NCBI RefSeq assembly: GCF_018139145.2 | Contig: NC_059471.1 | Span: 213,671,494-213,735,493, forward strand | Source: Gymnogyps californianus | Lineage: Eukaryota; Chordata; Aves; Accipitriformes; Cathartidae | Direction of reading: 5' to 3' | DNA: 64,000 nucleotides | Shown here: positions 1 to 11,983 of the stretch, piece after piece | How the letters are laid out: each line of letters opens with the position of its first letter | Position numbering within the stretch: position 1 is the stretch's first letter | Notes under the pieces: generated by a model | Databases searched by the model: none | What the model saw: only the letters and a program-made list of their open reading frames with translations | Told to the model about the DNA's origin: nothing | Translations under genes and position numbers: made by a program

Positions 1-3000
1 GGGACTTAGCACAGGCCAGGGACCAGTCCCAATAAGCAACTTAGATGCAACTAGCCTGTTTTGAAGGGTGGGATTCATATAACATGGATGTGAGCCATGC
101 CATCTTCATTAGCCTCTGTGCCAAAGAAAGGTCCTATAACACATGCTCCTACAGCTCTGACCTATGCATTATATGGTTGAAGGTCAGCTAAGTGGGATTT
201 ACTGGGATTACAATTTTAGATTTAGGTTCCAAAATCTCACTTTATTTCTTTTCAACCCTTAGTACCTAACTAGAGCCAGAAAATAAATCAGTTTTTGATA
301 GTTTGACAATAAAATTAAATGTGTAACAGAAAATATTTGCCTAATTTATTTCAGGGAACTCCACTTAAAAATTCCATTATGTCATTTAACATTTCTGTGA
401 ATTTCTGCTATCTAGAGTCCCAATTAATAAGGGTGCTGGAGGCGATGGAGACTCCAGAGCCCACTGGAGCTGGCAGGGTTTCTTAGGTCAGATAAGATAT
501 TGTTTACCCATAGGTTTATATGTGGGTCTGATCCCCAAACATCCAGTTGGAAATGAAAATCCCCCCTGAGCTTGCAGAGGTGGTCATTCTGGCTCCAAGT
601 GGATTTCCAGGGAAAGTTATGGCTGTATCCTCCTCCTCTTGGCATCCCACGTGCAGGCGCTGAGCATGAGACAGGAAAGAGCAAAGTCCCTCTCCTGAGC
701 CTAGCTAAGCTCACCTGCTCGGCCTCCATAAAATATGTATTCCCTTATCTATATTTCCCTTCTGAGAATGTTTATATTTATTTTCCTTATACAAAACATC
801 CCCACACAGTCCATACTTGCATTCCATCCCCATCAGCGTGAATCTTTCCTTCTATTACAGTGCAGGTATTTGGCAAAACAAGATAACAGCACGGAGCTTT
901 GTTACAACCCAAAGACTAAAACTGAAAAGCCTGTAAGTAGGAGTGTTTTTCTGATGGCAAGCGAAGCACCAGCTGCTTCTCGGGGGTAAAACCTTTCCCT
1001 GAACCAGTACCTCTGTGCTTGTATTATGTGGTTCTTCTCCTTATATCTCTTTTAATTTTCATTTACATCAAGATTGTTTTCTTAGAGTTGTCTCACATAG
1101 CGAAGAGGAAGGAAAGCATGAATAGACTATTGACGGTTCTAGCTTCATATATAATGCATATGGCACTCTTATCTGTGGAAAATATTATCTTTGTAGCAGT
1201 ATATATTTAAGAGGTCAGAGCACTCCGTTTGTTTTGGCAGGGGAGAGGATTCAGGATGACTAGCCACATCTAACTGTATCGTAAGAGTCAAGATGCTCGG
1301 GTTGTGTTTTTCCCTCTCGCTGTGTTACCTTAGGAAGTCACAGGGCTCTTCTGTGCTTATGTATGTTAAAGATCTACCTCCAGAGCTGTAGCAGGATACT
1401 CCTGCACTCACTCAAAGCAGCCTGTTTTCCTTTGTACAATCCCATTTTGATGTTTCTCCTCTAGTTTCACAGGAGAAAAGACAGAGGGAGTGTTTACCAG
1501 CCTCATGGTGCAGCCATTTTATCTCAAGCTCTTAGCTCCTTCTTCCAGCCATCCTACCAACGCTTTAACCTCTTACAGCTGCCTTTAACATTGCGTGGCT
1601 GCCTCTGTCCCTTCTCTTGCTGCCTCCAGCAAGAGCTGAGCTTCTTTCAGAAGTGAAGGAGAACAGTAGAGAAGGTGCAGTGCTTACCTTGTAAAGGGGT
1701 TGTTCCTTCTGCCAACGAGAAGAGGTGAGGCAGTCCCATGATACAAGGTTATGGGGGAGAGACCGAGATAATCCCCCCATCCCCAGACTTGCCTGCCTCT
1801 CAGGACACGGCGATGCTCCATTGCTTTAGTTCTGTCAAATCCTTTGAAATAACCAGATGAAAGATAAGGCGACAGCACTGTTCTGGGTTTGCGTGAGTAC
1901 AAAGAAGTAGGATTCTCTTCACAGAAACTGAGTTGATTTGTTGACTTTTTCCCATTTAATGGGAATTTCTGCACTCCACAGAGTAGAAACTGTTTTGATA
2001 GTCTGCTGAGAGATGTTGAGCCAAACATCTCGGGAGAATACTTCTCAATACCATTACTATTTATGCTATACATACAAATACGCATGAACAAAGGCAAGTA
2101 GATGCGAGAGGAGAAAAAAACTACTCCTTCCTGCTTTCCTCTTCACATACATTGCCCTAAGAGTACCAAATGAGAGAAAAAGGAAGAGAAACTTTCAGAG
2201 GTCCAACTGAGACTGGAGTCCCACCGTGATAAGCAGAAGCCGTTCCTGAATGACAAAGCAATCCCTAACCATGCTTACAGCCTGAAACAGGAGCACCATC
2301 ATGCAGGAAGGGAACCGAGGCAGAGATTTGCAGTATTACATGCTGCGTGATCTGTTGGAGGTTATGTCAGTCATAACCTAAATTGAATTTGAGCAACCTG
2401 AACCTCTGTTCAAACATGGGACCATGGCTGCTATTAGTACCGACAGAAAGACTTACAGTTTGGCTGATAGAGGAAAATTATCACTCTTCGTTTCTCTTAT
2501 GTGTTGAAATACACTCATTCAGATCAAACCAGTATGGTTACTGACACTAAGCTGTTCAGATTCCCAGAAGATACAAACTTTCAATAAAAAGTACTGGCAT
2601 AGCTACATACAGATGAAGGATAAATTCGCCATATCTACTCACCTGATATGCAGGATATGCAATTTAGCAGGTTTGCGTACATCTTCAGTAGCTTGACGAT
2701 CTTCAGCGGGGTGCTTACTTTGAAATGCTTGAACAGAGATGCAGGTATCCTATATTATATCGTGCACAATAGGAACTTTGGTACTGGCAAAGGAAGGAGA
2801 GGGAAAGCACATGGCGGGAGCCATTCGAGCTCCTTCTTCAAGAAAGAGTTTCACATGCCATTTTGCACAACGTGGCGTATTCCAAGGACAAAAGCAAAAA
2901 GCTCTTCAGAAGTTTCTTCATGAGCTGGAGATAAAAGTAATCCCTGCTAGGGATGGTTTAGCAGTATGCATATATGGGGGAGGAATTTCAGAGGAAGGGA

Positions 3001-3237
3001 AATACCCCTCCACCCCATCCTGAGTTTTCAATACTACTTTGTAGTTCTGCCCACTTTTGAAGTAGCTTAAAAGAAATGGAAGTAGTTGGAATGTTTTTAC
3101 ACAAGAAATACTTCCTTTTGTATAATTAAAATTATTGTGGTTGGCTCCTAGAGTGAGAGGCTCATAAATTTGTTTCCAGTAGCAATCAGTATAGTTAATA
3201 CCTATCCTATCAAACCGAGTTAACTCATGTTCATTTT
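1..3237. other. Non-coding stretch, no gene recognised
   Basis: Short overlapping reading frames occur on both strands, but none shows a domain, a signal peptide or a convincing splice-site arrangement. The sequence is AT-rich and of mixed composition with no long repeat that I recognise. I see nothing here beyond ordinary intergenic or intronic vertebrate DNA. Confidence 0.6.
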
Positions 3238-3308
3238 GGGCCTCATCCAGAGCTCATTGATGTCAGAGGAAAGAAACTATTGACTTAAATGGGCTTTGGA
3301 GTATACTC
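3238..3308. mobile_element. Short hairpin MITE relic (amniote type)
   Basis: The left arm (CCAGAGCTCATTGATGTCAG, from about 3247) and the right arm ending GGGCTTTGG near 3299 are diverged inverted copies of each other, with about 16 of 23 positions pairing when aligned by eye. The pattern (cctgatccaaagc..cattg..gtcaatgg, then its reverse complement) is one I recall as a common palindromic MITE-like repeat in bird, turtle and crocodile DNA. No transposase is present, so this would be a non-autonomous relic. No target-site duplication is evident. The family assignment is from memory and is uncertain. Confidence 0.45.
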
Positions 3309-3407
3309 TACAAGCTGAAAAGAACAGATAATCTGGTTATTTCTGCAACAAAGAAAAGGGACAACCAGTGAAAATTAAAAGGCAAAAGTCAAAATAAAAT
3401 AATAATT

Positions 3408-3421
3408 AAAAAAAAAAAAAA
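3408..3421 (+). repeat. (A)14 tract
   Basis: An uninterrupted run of 14 A follows an A-rich lead (aaaataaaataataatt). It could be the tail of an old retroposon, but no recognisable body precedes it. Confidence 0.85.
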
Positions 3422-6400
3422 CAGACAAAAGGACACCATGATAAAGGGACAGGGTGTTTTGTATGACTCAGAGTTGTGATAGGGAGAGACAGGGAACATC
3501 ATGCTTCAGAGGGTGACCACATTAACTGTTAGAAATCAGGAGGAGACATAATAAGAAGACAACAATTTGCCTTTCATATCTGATACTGTAGGATTCACGT
3601 ACCTTTCTCTGGATTAATACTTGACCAGTGATGCGGAAAAAGTATTACATGAGATGACCTTAGGCTTTATGTGTTCTGGCCTGACCTGTGATATCAGGTG
3701 TTGAAGTTGTCCAGTTAAAAATAGAGATCAAAAAAAGACATGAGGCAAGGATCCTGAAGGACACACAAACTTAGGGCAGGTTTATAAAAAATCCAGCATG
3801 TTGAGTGGTGGTTCTGACCAAGCTGGATGAATTATCGAAAGCTACAAGGACCTCTGAAATGAGTTCAGTACTCAGCAGGTTTCCCATGGGAACAGGCATC
3901 CGCAATGCAAATTCTGTACCCAAGCCCTGCAGCATGATTGCCAGATCCAAGCATTAGTCATGAATAAATCCCCTTTTCACTCTCCTTACAAATAATGAAA
4001 ATATAGGAAATAAAAAATTTGAAGTGTTTTTTTTATTTGCCTCATGGTTTAAGGAAGTAGAGTAGCACTGGCACTCTAAAAGCTCCTCTTTCCAACTATG
4101 AGTATGAGAAATGGCTTTATTGTTTAAAACAAGGATGGGGTACTTACTTCCCTACAGATCTCCACTTATGTTCTCACTTGGCTTGTCTGCATCCCATTTC
4201 CATATTCTTTCTTTGATTTCTTTCCTCCAGCCTCTAGTGCCCATGTTTTCCATGACATCTTGGAGGTTAACTTCTTCCCTATGGTGAAACCATTAGTAAA
4301 ATGCCTATTGAATTCAAGAGGGCCAAGTTTCTGTCAGTGACAATTGGCTTCACTTCCTACTTTATAATTTCTTACTATAGTTAAATCATTCTGTGAAGCC
4401 CTCTGCTCTGAGAATTTTGCCAACATTAAGTCATGGATTTCCTGTGGTCAGGATGCCGCCGCTCCCCTGTGTAGTTCCCCCATCCAAAGTCAAACAGTAT
4501 TATTGGTTAGATGTCACTATCATCTCATTCTCATCCCAGTTATAGCTACAGTGATATTGTATAATATTGTACACGTGACATTGGATATTAATTCTTACAT
4601 GTCACTCTATGTTTCCTTTGTTGTGTTCTTTTCATATTTTTAGGTTGTAAGTTTGGCCAAGATCACGCTTTACATATCGTCTTTGTGTTCTGCGGATTTT
4701 AAATTGATGTAGAGAACCATGCCATTTAAATAACGGTTCTAGTAACCCAAAAGATCAGCTTAAATCTCCCAGGCCAAAGAGCTGGCATAAAAGTCTAGTC
4801 CTCCAAAATCTTCCATAAGTCTGCAAAATACCTATTAGGTGAGCTGATAAGTCACTTGACTTTTCCGTACTTTGATATCTGCCATTCTGAAGTGAGGTAA
4901 CACTCTTATCTTTTTGAGGGCAAAATGAGACTGATTCTTCTATTGACAGATTATTCTGGGGACTTCTGCCAATGCAAAGCTTTACTAAAGCATTCCAATG
5001 GACATATGTCTAGAGGAAAAACAATGCAGAGATATGAAAATAAGAGAAGACTATAAAGGGTCTAACCTCAATTGACCATTGTAAATACATGATTTCTTTG
5101 TTGCAAGATTAAATCCTTAATTTGTGTTTACTGATCCGGGTCAAAGGATGAGAGTGTGGGAAGGAATATTACAGTTTTTGCTTCTGTATGCATTTTTAAG
5201 GCAACAGTTCCTTAGTTGTGCATATACATAACCAAAGTAACTCCCTTTTCTATTAAAAATTTAAAGGGTGATGGTTGCTTTAAAGGTGCCAGGAGTGTGT
5301 AGGCAAACAGTAAGACTTCCGTTTATAAGAATTAAAAAAAAAAAAACCAAAACCCAAGGAAACAACGCTTCCCCTTTAAAACAAAGAAACATGAACAAAA
5401 TAAAGCTCCAGACCCTGCTCCATACTATCCCCCCTTAAATCCCAAACTGCAGCACAAATGAAATGTGAAAATGGTTGATACAGCTGAAGGAGGTAAATTA
5501 AAACTACTTGAGAAATCAAATAGAAAGCTATTTTAGTCATCACATTAGAGTTAAAAAAAAAATGATGATGATTTGGCTATATGGCTGTATAGATGCAAAT
5601 GGAGCAGCAATATTTACAAATATTACTGTGAAGGAAGTTTTCCTGTTCGTTTGCATACGGGAGAAGTCCTTTCATTCCTGCATTTGAAAGGGAGGGAAGA
5701 GGCCTCATCTGCAAGCAGACTTGCAGGAAGCAAAAAGAAAAGTGGACGCATGTTCAAGTACTTTGAGAAAAGTATTGGATTTGTTCCAAAAATCCAGCAC
5801 CATTACTGGAGCTGATATGCCTCCCTAAAACTGTCAAAATGAATCCCTTGATGGGAAAAAGGGTCTGGTGCTGCAAAAGTCTATCAGCATTCTTGAAATA
5901 TTAACTTTTGAGCCAAAGAGTATCCTGTACAGTCAGGAATAGATATATCCTGGGTAGAGAGAAGCAAAAGAGCTTGTACAGTGTTTTCCATATAAGAAAA
6001 GATTAGCTTGGAGGAATTTTATTTTTGCAGTTAAAATGTGTTCACACCAAAAAAAAAAAAAAATCAATAATAAAACCAAAACACTAGATGGAAAAAATTG
6101 ATAACACATTGTTTTTTAATTGGTAAAACAGAAAAAAACTTTAAAATGAACATTTTTCAAGCAAGTCAAATAGAAATATTTAATTTTGACCGCTGATACT
6201 AACTCCATGTCTTGCCAGCCTGTCTCATCAGAAAGGAATATCTTCCTGGTATTACCAGGTAGTTTAGAAGGAAGCTGGATTTATGATTAAAGGGTGGTCT
6301 GGCACTGAAGTTATGTGGTATATTTCCTGTACTTGCCATAAAATTCATTTTTGTATGGTTATAAGACACTAATTCTATTGTTACTTCAAAATTTATTTGT

Positions 6401-9234
6401 GAAAATGCACAGGGTTTTTTTCCGGAGAGGTTTTGACATGATAAAAAAGTAACAGCCCAGCTGATCCTTAACAATTTACCAAAAGACTGAAATACATTTC
6501 TCAGCATGTGCTCAAGCTGTTCTGGCAGATAATCCACACTTGGGCTGACATTGCATTGTCTTAGTTCTCATCTTAGGTTAGGTGTATCTTTGTGATCTTT
6601 GTTTACATTTACATAGAAGATCAAGTTAAGTTCTCCTATTTTAATTAGAAAAAAAATTAGGTATTTAGGAAAAGATTCCTCTAAGTAAATGACAAAGTCT
6701 AAAGTCAGTGCCTCCACCTGAGCTAGTCTTCATGACTGGATCTCATTCAGACATCTTATTCTGAAATAGATGTCTCAAATAGGTGGGATGAGTCATGCCT
6801 AAAATACTCGTGCTCTCCATGGACTGCAAAGGGAATTGAGAGGGGTTGGCTCAACTGCAGTCTTCTCACTGAGATGATTTGAATTTCAGTTTACATGAAT
6901 CACCTGGTTCTACCACTGCTGTAAATAGAGAAAAGATGTGAGACGTCAGCAGGACCATTTATCTTATCCTAAAATAGGCAGCATGAATTGTCTTCTGCAG
7001 CTGTGTACCTCTTTTCATAGACGAGAGAGAGCTTTGATGCCTAACCTTTAGATGGCTAAAGTGAGAGGAGATAAATCCCACCCGCAATATATAAAGCAAG
7101 AAGTCTGTGACCCCAAAGTGGACTTTTTTTGCTTTTACAGCAACGGAAATAATGAAAGCAATATAAACTCACCAAGACAACTCAAAATAGGTTGAAAGCT
7201 ATTAAGCCTTTCAGGCCAAATACCTCCTTCCAGCTTCTGTTCATATTAACATTTTTCTGCACCAGGCCAGAAGAGAAACTTTTGGACTGTATTTGCCAAC
7301 CAGCATCCAGACAAGCCAGAGACCAATCAGTGCAAATCTCATCTTGTAATCACTATTTGGGAATTTATTGCTCAGAACACACAATTCCAGATTTCTCTCA
7401 CAAAACTGCATCAGAGATACCAGCATAGATAATATTACATGAACCTAACCTGAAGCTTGTTCTAAGGTAACTCAAAGGCACCGCTTTCTTATCAACTAAA
7501 TCACTCAAAACCAAGATTATCACCAGATATAGTGACATTAACATCCGCATCTACCTCAACTCATATCACAACTCAAATGTCAGAACACCCAAAAAAACTC
7601 AGCTCCACAGCCAACTCCCTTTTAATGCCAGTGCACATCTGACCACAAAAATCATCAAAACTACATCCCGACCTCCTCTCTGGGGCTGTTCTTTAACTTA
7701 ACCACTTTATTTGCAGAAATAGGGAAAAACATGTATGTCGAGCAAACAGCAGAAAGATGAAAAGAAAACCCACATTGTCATCCTCTCTGCTCAGTGAGTC
7801 GCATGAGAAAATAAGAAAATAAGAAAGACACACCTTCCTCAGGGTGTCAGATGCCTACAGATGGCAATGTAGCCCCTTTAAACCTCCTTACAGCCCAGCT
7901 CGAGCATACTGAGGGTTATGTATGGGAGATGCACGCTGCAAATGCCAAAATGTGACTCGAAACATGCAAAGCGAATGGCCTCTCAGAAACACCTTCACGA
8001 AAAGTCTTGCTTGACTGACAATGGAAGGAGCTTAAGAAGGGTAGATTTCCTAAAATACATCAATAGTAAAAAAGACAGTCAGATAAATAAGCCTGCTCCC
8101 TCCAGTACATGCCCTTCTCTTGTCCCCTCCTTGAACATTTCTGACTGTTTGTAGGTACATTCATGCAGTCATGAAAAGAATTCAAACCTTTCAGTATACA
8201 CAGGAAAGACACAAAAATTCCATTCCTTTGGTTAAGTTTAGTAAATGAGCTATTGAAAAACAAGTCAGATTTGCTACCATTGGAGCTAAGATGAAGCATC
8301 CAAAAAATGTTGTGAAAGAAGAACTTTCAGGTTTCAAAAGCCAGCCAGTGTTTTAAGAAGGCAGTTCTACACCATTTCCACAAGTCCAATCATTATTCAA
8401 AATGTTTTGCAAGATATAGATACATAAAAGTACTGAGACTGACTGTGAAGCATTTCAGACCATAACTGCTAGGATGGGACACAGACCTTTTGCTTATGTT
8501 TGTGAAGAGATACCCTCATGCTTTCAAGATTCCCAACTTTGATGCTTTAAATGGAAAGTAAGAAAGAGTATTTAAAATAGAAAAGGAAGGACGCCCCTCA
8601 TGTGCCCTCTACAAAGGAGTAGGCTCTTGTCAGACCACTTGTCCAGGACATGGGAGACCAGATTCACTGTTCCCCTCTGTGTACCCATACACACATCATT
8701 TAAGAAAGCACTCTGCTTGGCAACCTATAGGCTAATTGATGATGGACTGAGTGATGGGGGGTATGCTGATATATCCTTCTTTAGAAACTATCCCTGCAGA
8801 AAAAAAAGAGAAAAAAACCACCTAAAAGCCCTCAAAAAAAACCCAAAAAATACCCACAAGATTCATTGAGCAGCAACACAAGGACATGGCTTAAGAGCCT
8901 AGTAATTACATAGCTTGCCTGTGATCAGAAAGAAGCCTAGATGTTAGTGCATATTCCAAGGGTGATTTCTGATCGTTTCATATGTAACACTCATTAGGCT
9001 GTTTGCATTTAGTCATGCAAAAAACAGTCTCCAACACAGGGACTGACATGTAGGACTCTTCCCATCCAAATGAGCCCTTAATCACTAAAGAGCAATGTTT
9101 TCTTTTAGGCTTTCTTGCCAAGAGAATGGTGAATCATTTTTTAGACATCTTTATGAGGGGAGTACAGAGAACCTCAAGCTCTCTAAAGAGATAAAGGTTA
9201 ACACCTTTCTCAGGGAAATGGAAGCTTAGATTGT
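3422..9234. other. Non-coding stretch with A tracts, no gene recognised
   Basis: The stretch contains A runs at 5334-5346 and 6049-6063 and otherwise single-copy-looking AT-rich sequence. Reading frames reach about 110 codons (for example 6199-6537 minus), but they are compositionally unremarkable and carry no motif I recognise. No RNA gene is visible. Confidence 0.6.
6049..6063 (+). repeat. (A)15 tract
   Basis: A homopolymer of 15 A followed by tcaataataaaacc. It is a simple repeat or a retroposon-tail relic without an identifiable body. Confidence 0.85.
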
Positions 9235-9297
9235 GCTTCAGCAGGAATTGAACACGTTTACTATGCTCCTCAGAAGTGCTCTAACCACTGCACTACA
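9235..9297 (-). mobile_element. tRNA-derived SINE head (MIR-like)
   Basis: Read on the minus strand, the segment has a pol III box A-like word (GTGGTTAGAGCACTT, within 9274-9291) and a box B-like word (GTGTTCAATTCC, 9244-9255). They are about 20 bases apart, somewhat closer than in a typical tRNA gene. This matches the tRNA-related head of MIR/CORE-type SINEs. It is not a functional tRNA because no acceptor stem pairs around it. The sequence that follows on the minus strand (towards 9180) is too diverged for me to assign the SINE body. Confidence 0.5.
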
Positions 9298-11928
9298 GCG
9301 AGGGTAGACTTGTCTACTCAGTTAATGAAAGGGAACATACTCATCCAACTGGGATTGTAGGCCAGGCAGTGAGACGTGAATAAACTCTATATTGCCTAAT
9401 CCTAGGTAAACCATGTTTACCCTTATTCATCTTCCACTACATCACCACTGGGGATGCTCCCCCTCCTTTGTCAAGCAAAGGCTGATTTGGGGTCCTGACT
9501 GGATGGAGACGTCTCCTTACAGCACTAAGACAATCATCGTCAGGTTTAGAAAAGGTCGAATTTAAAGCAAAAATTCAGTGTTTCATAATTTTTTATTGAA
9601 GGCAACTGCCCAGACCCCATTCTGTGACAGCACTTCATACAGGGCATACAGGATTTTTACATGACATATATTAGTCACACGGCTTAATGTAGTTGCAAAA
9701 AGTCCTCAGATATTTAAGTACTAGGGGAATACAGGCACTATATAAATATAATAAATAGGACTATACTTAGGCTGGGATCTGTATGAGACAGTAACAGAAA
9801 CTAGTTCAACGTCGTTAGAGCCTGTCCTGGTTCCCATTTATGTTAATGCAGAGACTCTGTAACACAAGTGGAAATAGAAAGGGGCTGCTGGTGTGGAAAC
9901 AGAGCAGCCTGAAGGCAATTTGTTTAAAGCTTCTGCGTGATTGTGAATTAACGCTGTAGAAGACTAAATGTACATGCAGTTTCAGGACAGATGCAGGGGA
10001 AGAAGTTGTTTCCAGCCACTGTAAAGCAACAAGCATTCTGGAAAATGAGCTTCCAAAAGTTTTTGCTCCTGTTGTGGACTGAGTTAAACTGATATGCAGT
10101 GGGAGAGGACATTGCATTTCTCTTGGAAAATGAGAAGCACATGGGAAATAAAATTGTCAGGGTTTTTGCTTGCAATTGAAAATTGTTGAAGGTTGAAGTC
10201 TTTAATGTAGGGGGTTTATCAACAGAAGCAGAATCTGTGGTTTCTATCTGACTAGCAGTGAGGTCTGCAAATGGTACTTCCTGCTGATGAAATTATATAG
10301 CTAGAGATTTCGGTCCAGATTTTGTACTCAGGAAGCCCTTGAAAACTTGTTTGCCACTGTCGAGCTGTGGGAATTAATAGATTTAAAATTAACTACTGAC
10401 ATATTTTTGAGGCAGCCCAAAGTGTAACAGCAAAGATCCTAGTGCAAACGGAATGGAGAAGTGTCCCTCTGTGTCATGGTGGGCAGAAGAACGGGCAGCA
10501 TTGCAAGCAACAGCTAACAAAGCTGCATTTTGCCTAGGCTGGAAGGTGATCTATATTCCAAGATGGCAAAGCACTCTTTGTACCATCATACCCTTACCAC
10601 CCAAATGGATAGGCCACAAAATGCACGTCACTGTGACCAAGATTTTCCAACATCACTCTTGATTTTCAGTGTCCACAGTGAGGAGTCTCAAAAGCACCCA
10701 ATTATCAGAGTCTGGGGACTAAAACACAAAGAAACCATCCCCCTTTTACAATGGCTTAGCAGCCACATTAAGTAATGGAGGAGCCCAAAATCACACGTTC
10801 TGCAAGGAAATATCCAAGTCTCTGTTTTGAGGGTTTTCTTTGCTAAGGTGATGCAGGTTATGTTACTGTTACTTAATGACCAAAATCCTACAAGTAACCT
10901 AAACTGTGTAACTTGCATATAGGCAGAAATTGCCTCTTTTTGATTGTTGTATAAGAAAGGGTAAGATTTGAACACAACACAAGGGCATGTAAATAGAACT
11001 AAACCAGAAGTGTTAAAATAAAGGGTGACCTTGAAGAAGTAGTTGCGGGAACAAAAGCAGTAAAAGCATGTAACACTGTCAGAATGATATAACAACATGA
11101 ACATCGTCTATGATCCTGCAATCTGACGTGGACAGGCATTCCCAGTGCCCATCACCTCTATGGAGACTGGTACAAATGTTTCACCTCCCTGTATGCATCT
11201 TATCGGGGGCTCAGGACCAGCAATTAATATGAGAGCATGGGAAAGAGGAGATGTGATAGGGAAAAAAGATCCACAGAAAGCATGACTCCTGTGAATCAAA
11301 AAGCAGCTCCCCCTCCTTCATGGGTGGCATAGAAGCAACATGAGAAACGTGAACAAAACATTTTTTAAAATGTAATCCTAATGTTAGATGGAATTTTTCA
11401 GTTCTTAAAATAGCCTGAGTTGTTAAGAGTGCAGGTAGGAGTTTCTGCTTCCAGGAAATTGCTTTGCCTTTGTGAATAGTACAAATGTTTCTCCAACAAG
11501 CCGGTCTATGAAGAAGTAGAGTGCTCCTTTAGGGCATGTTTCTATCCTGAGGAAATCAATGAGAGCTTTGCTATTAACTGTTTGGGGAGCAGGATATGGC
11601 CCATAATCTGATTAACAGATGCTTTGAGTCTGTGTAGACTGACTTTTCAAAGACATACACAGATAAAAGACTTTTACTTTCATGTCACATTTATCTTTCT
11701 TTGTTGTAGCGTAAAAGTCTGTAAAATGTTACCTTACTCCTAACTCATAATACAGCTGTTTTACTTATGCTCAAAATATTTCATCCTGCCAGGGCCATGA
11801 TGGTGGCTAATCTAATTATATATAGTTAATCCCACACATGCATTGTGGCCTTTAGGGAAATGACAATTTGGGACTAGATGTTTCACTTCAAGCATGGTTC
11901 AGTGCTGACGGAGAAGCAGAACAGCACC
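9298..11928. other. Non-coding stretch, possible SINE tail, no gene recognised
   Basis: A word resembling a MIR-type tail (GGCACTATATAAATATAATA, starting at about 9733) suggests a weak plus-strand remnant around 9700-9760. The rest, including overlapping reading frames at 9815-10175 and 10453-11104, has no recognisable protein or RNA signature. Confidence 0.5.
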
Positions 11929-11983
11929 ATCTCTCCTGAGTAGCAAGAGTATCTGCCCGATACTCTTGCTGTTCTCTTGAGGT
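11929..11983. repeat. Perfect 12-bp hairpin with extended stem
   Basis: AGCAAGAGTATC (11942-11953) and GATACTCTTGCT (11959-11970) are perfect reverse complements separated by the 5-base loop TGCCC. Outside this, four more positions can pair (two as G-T wobbles), then a 4x4 internal loop, then five more pairs. Total length is about 55 bases. The loop and arms are short for a classic microRNA precursor, so the function is unknown. It may be a chance or mutation-templated hairpin. Confidence 0.8.

Noticed and set aside
1684..2097. 137-codon minus-strand frame
   Set aside because: Composition is unremarkable, it has no domain, and no promoter, splice or poly(A) context.
9235..9297. Functional tRNA gene on the minus strand
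   Set aside because: Box A and box B words exist, but no acceptor or anticodon stem pairs around them, so it is a SINE head.
10688..11104. 138-codon minus-strand frame, cysteine- and phenylalanine-rich
   Set aside because: It overlaps plus-strand frames, has no domain and reads like translated AT-rich non-coding DNA.
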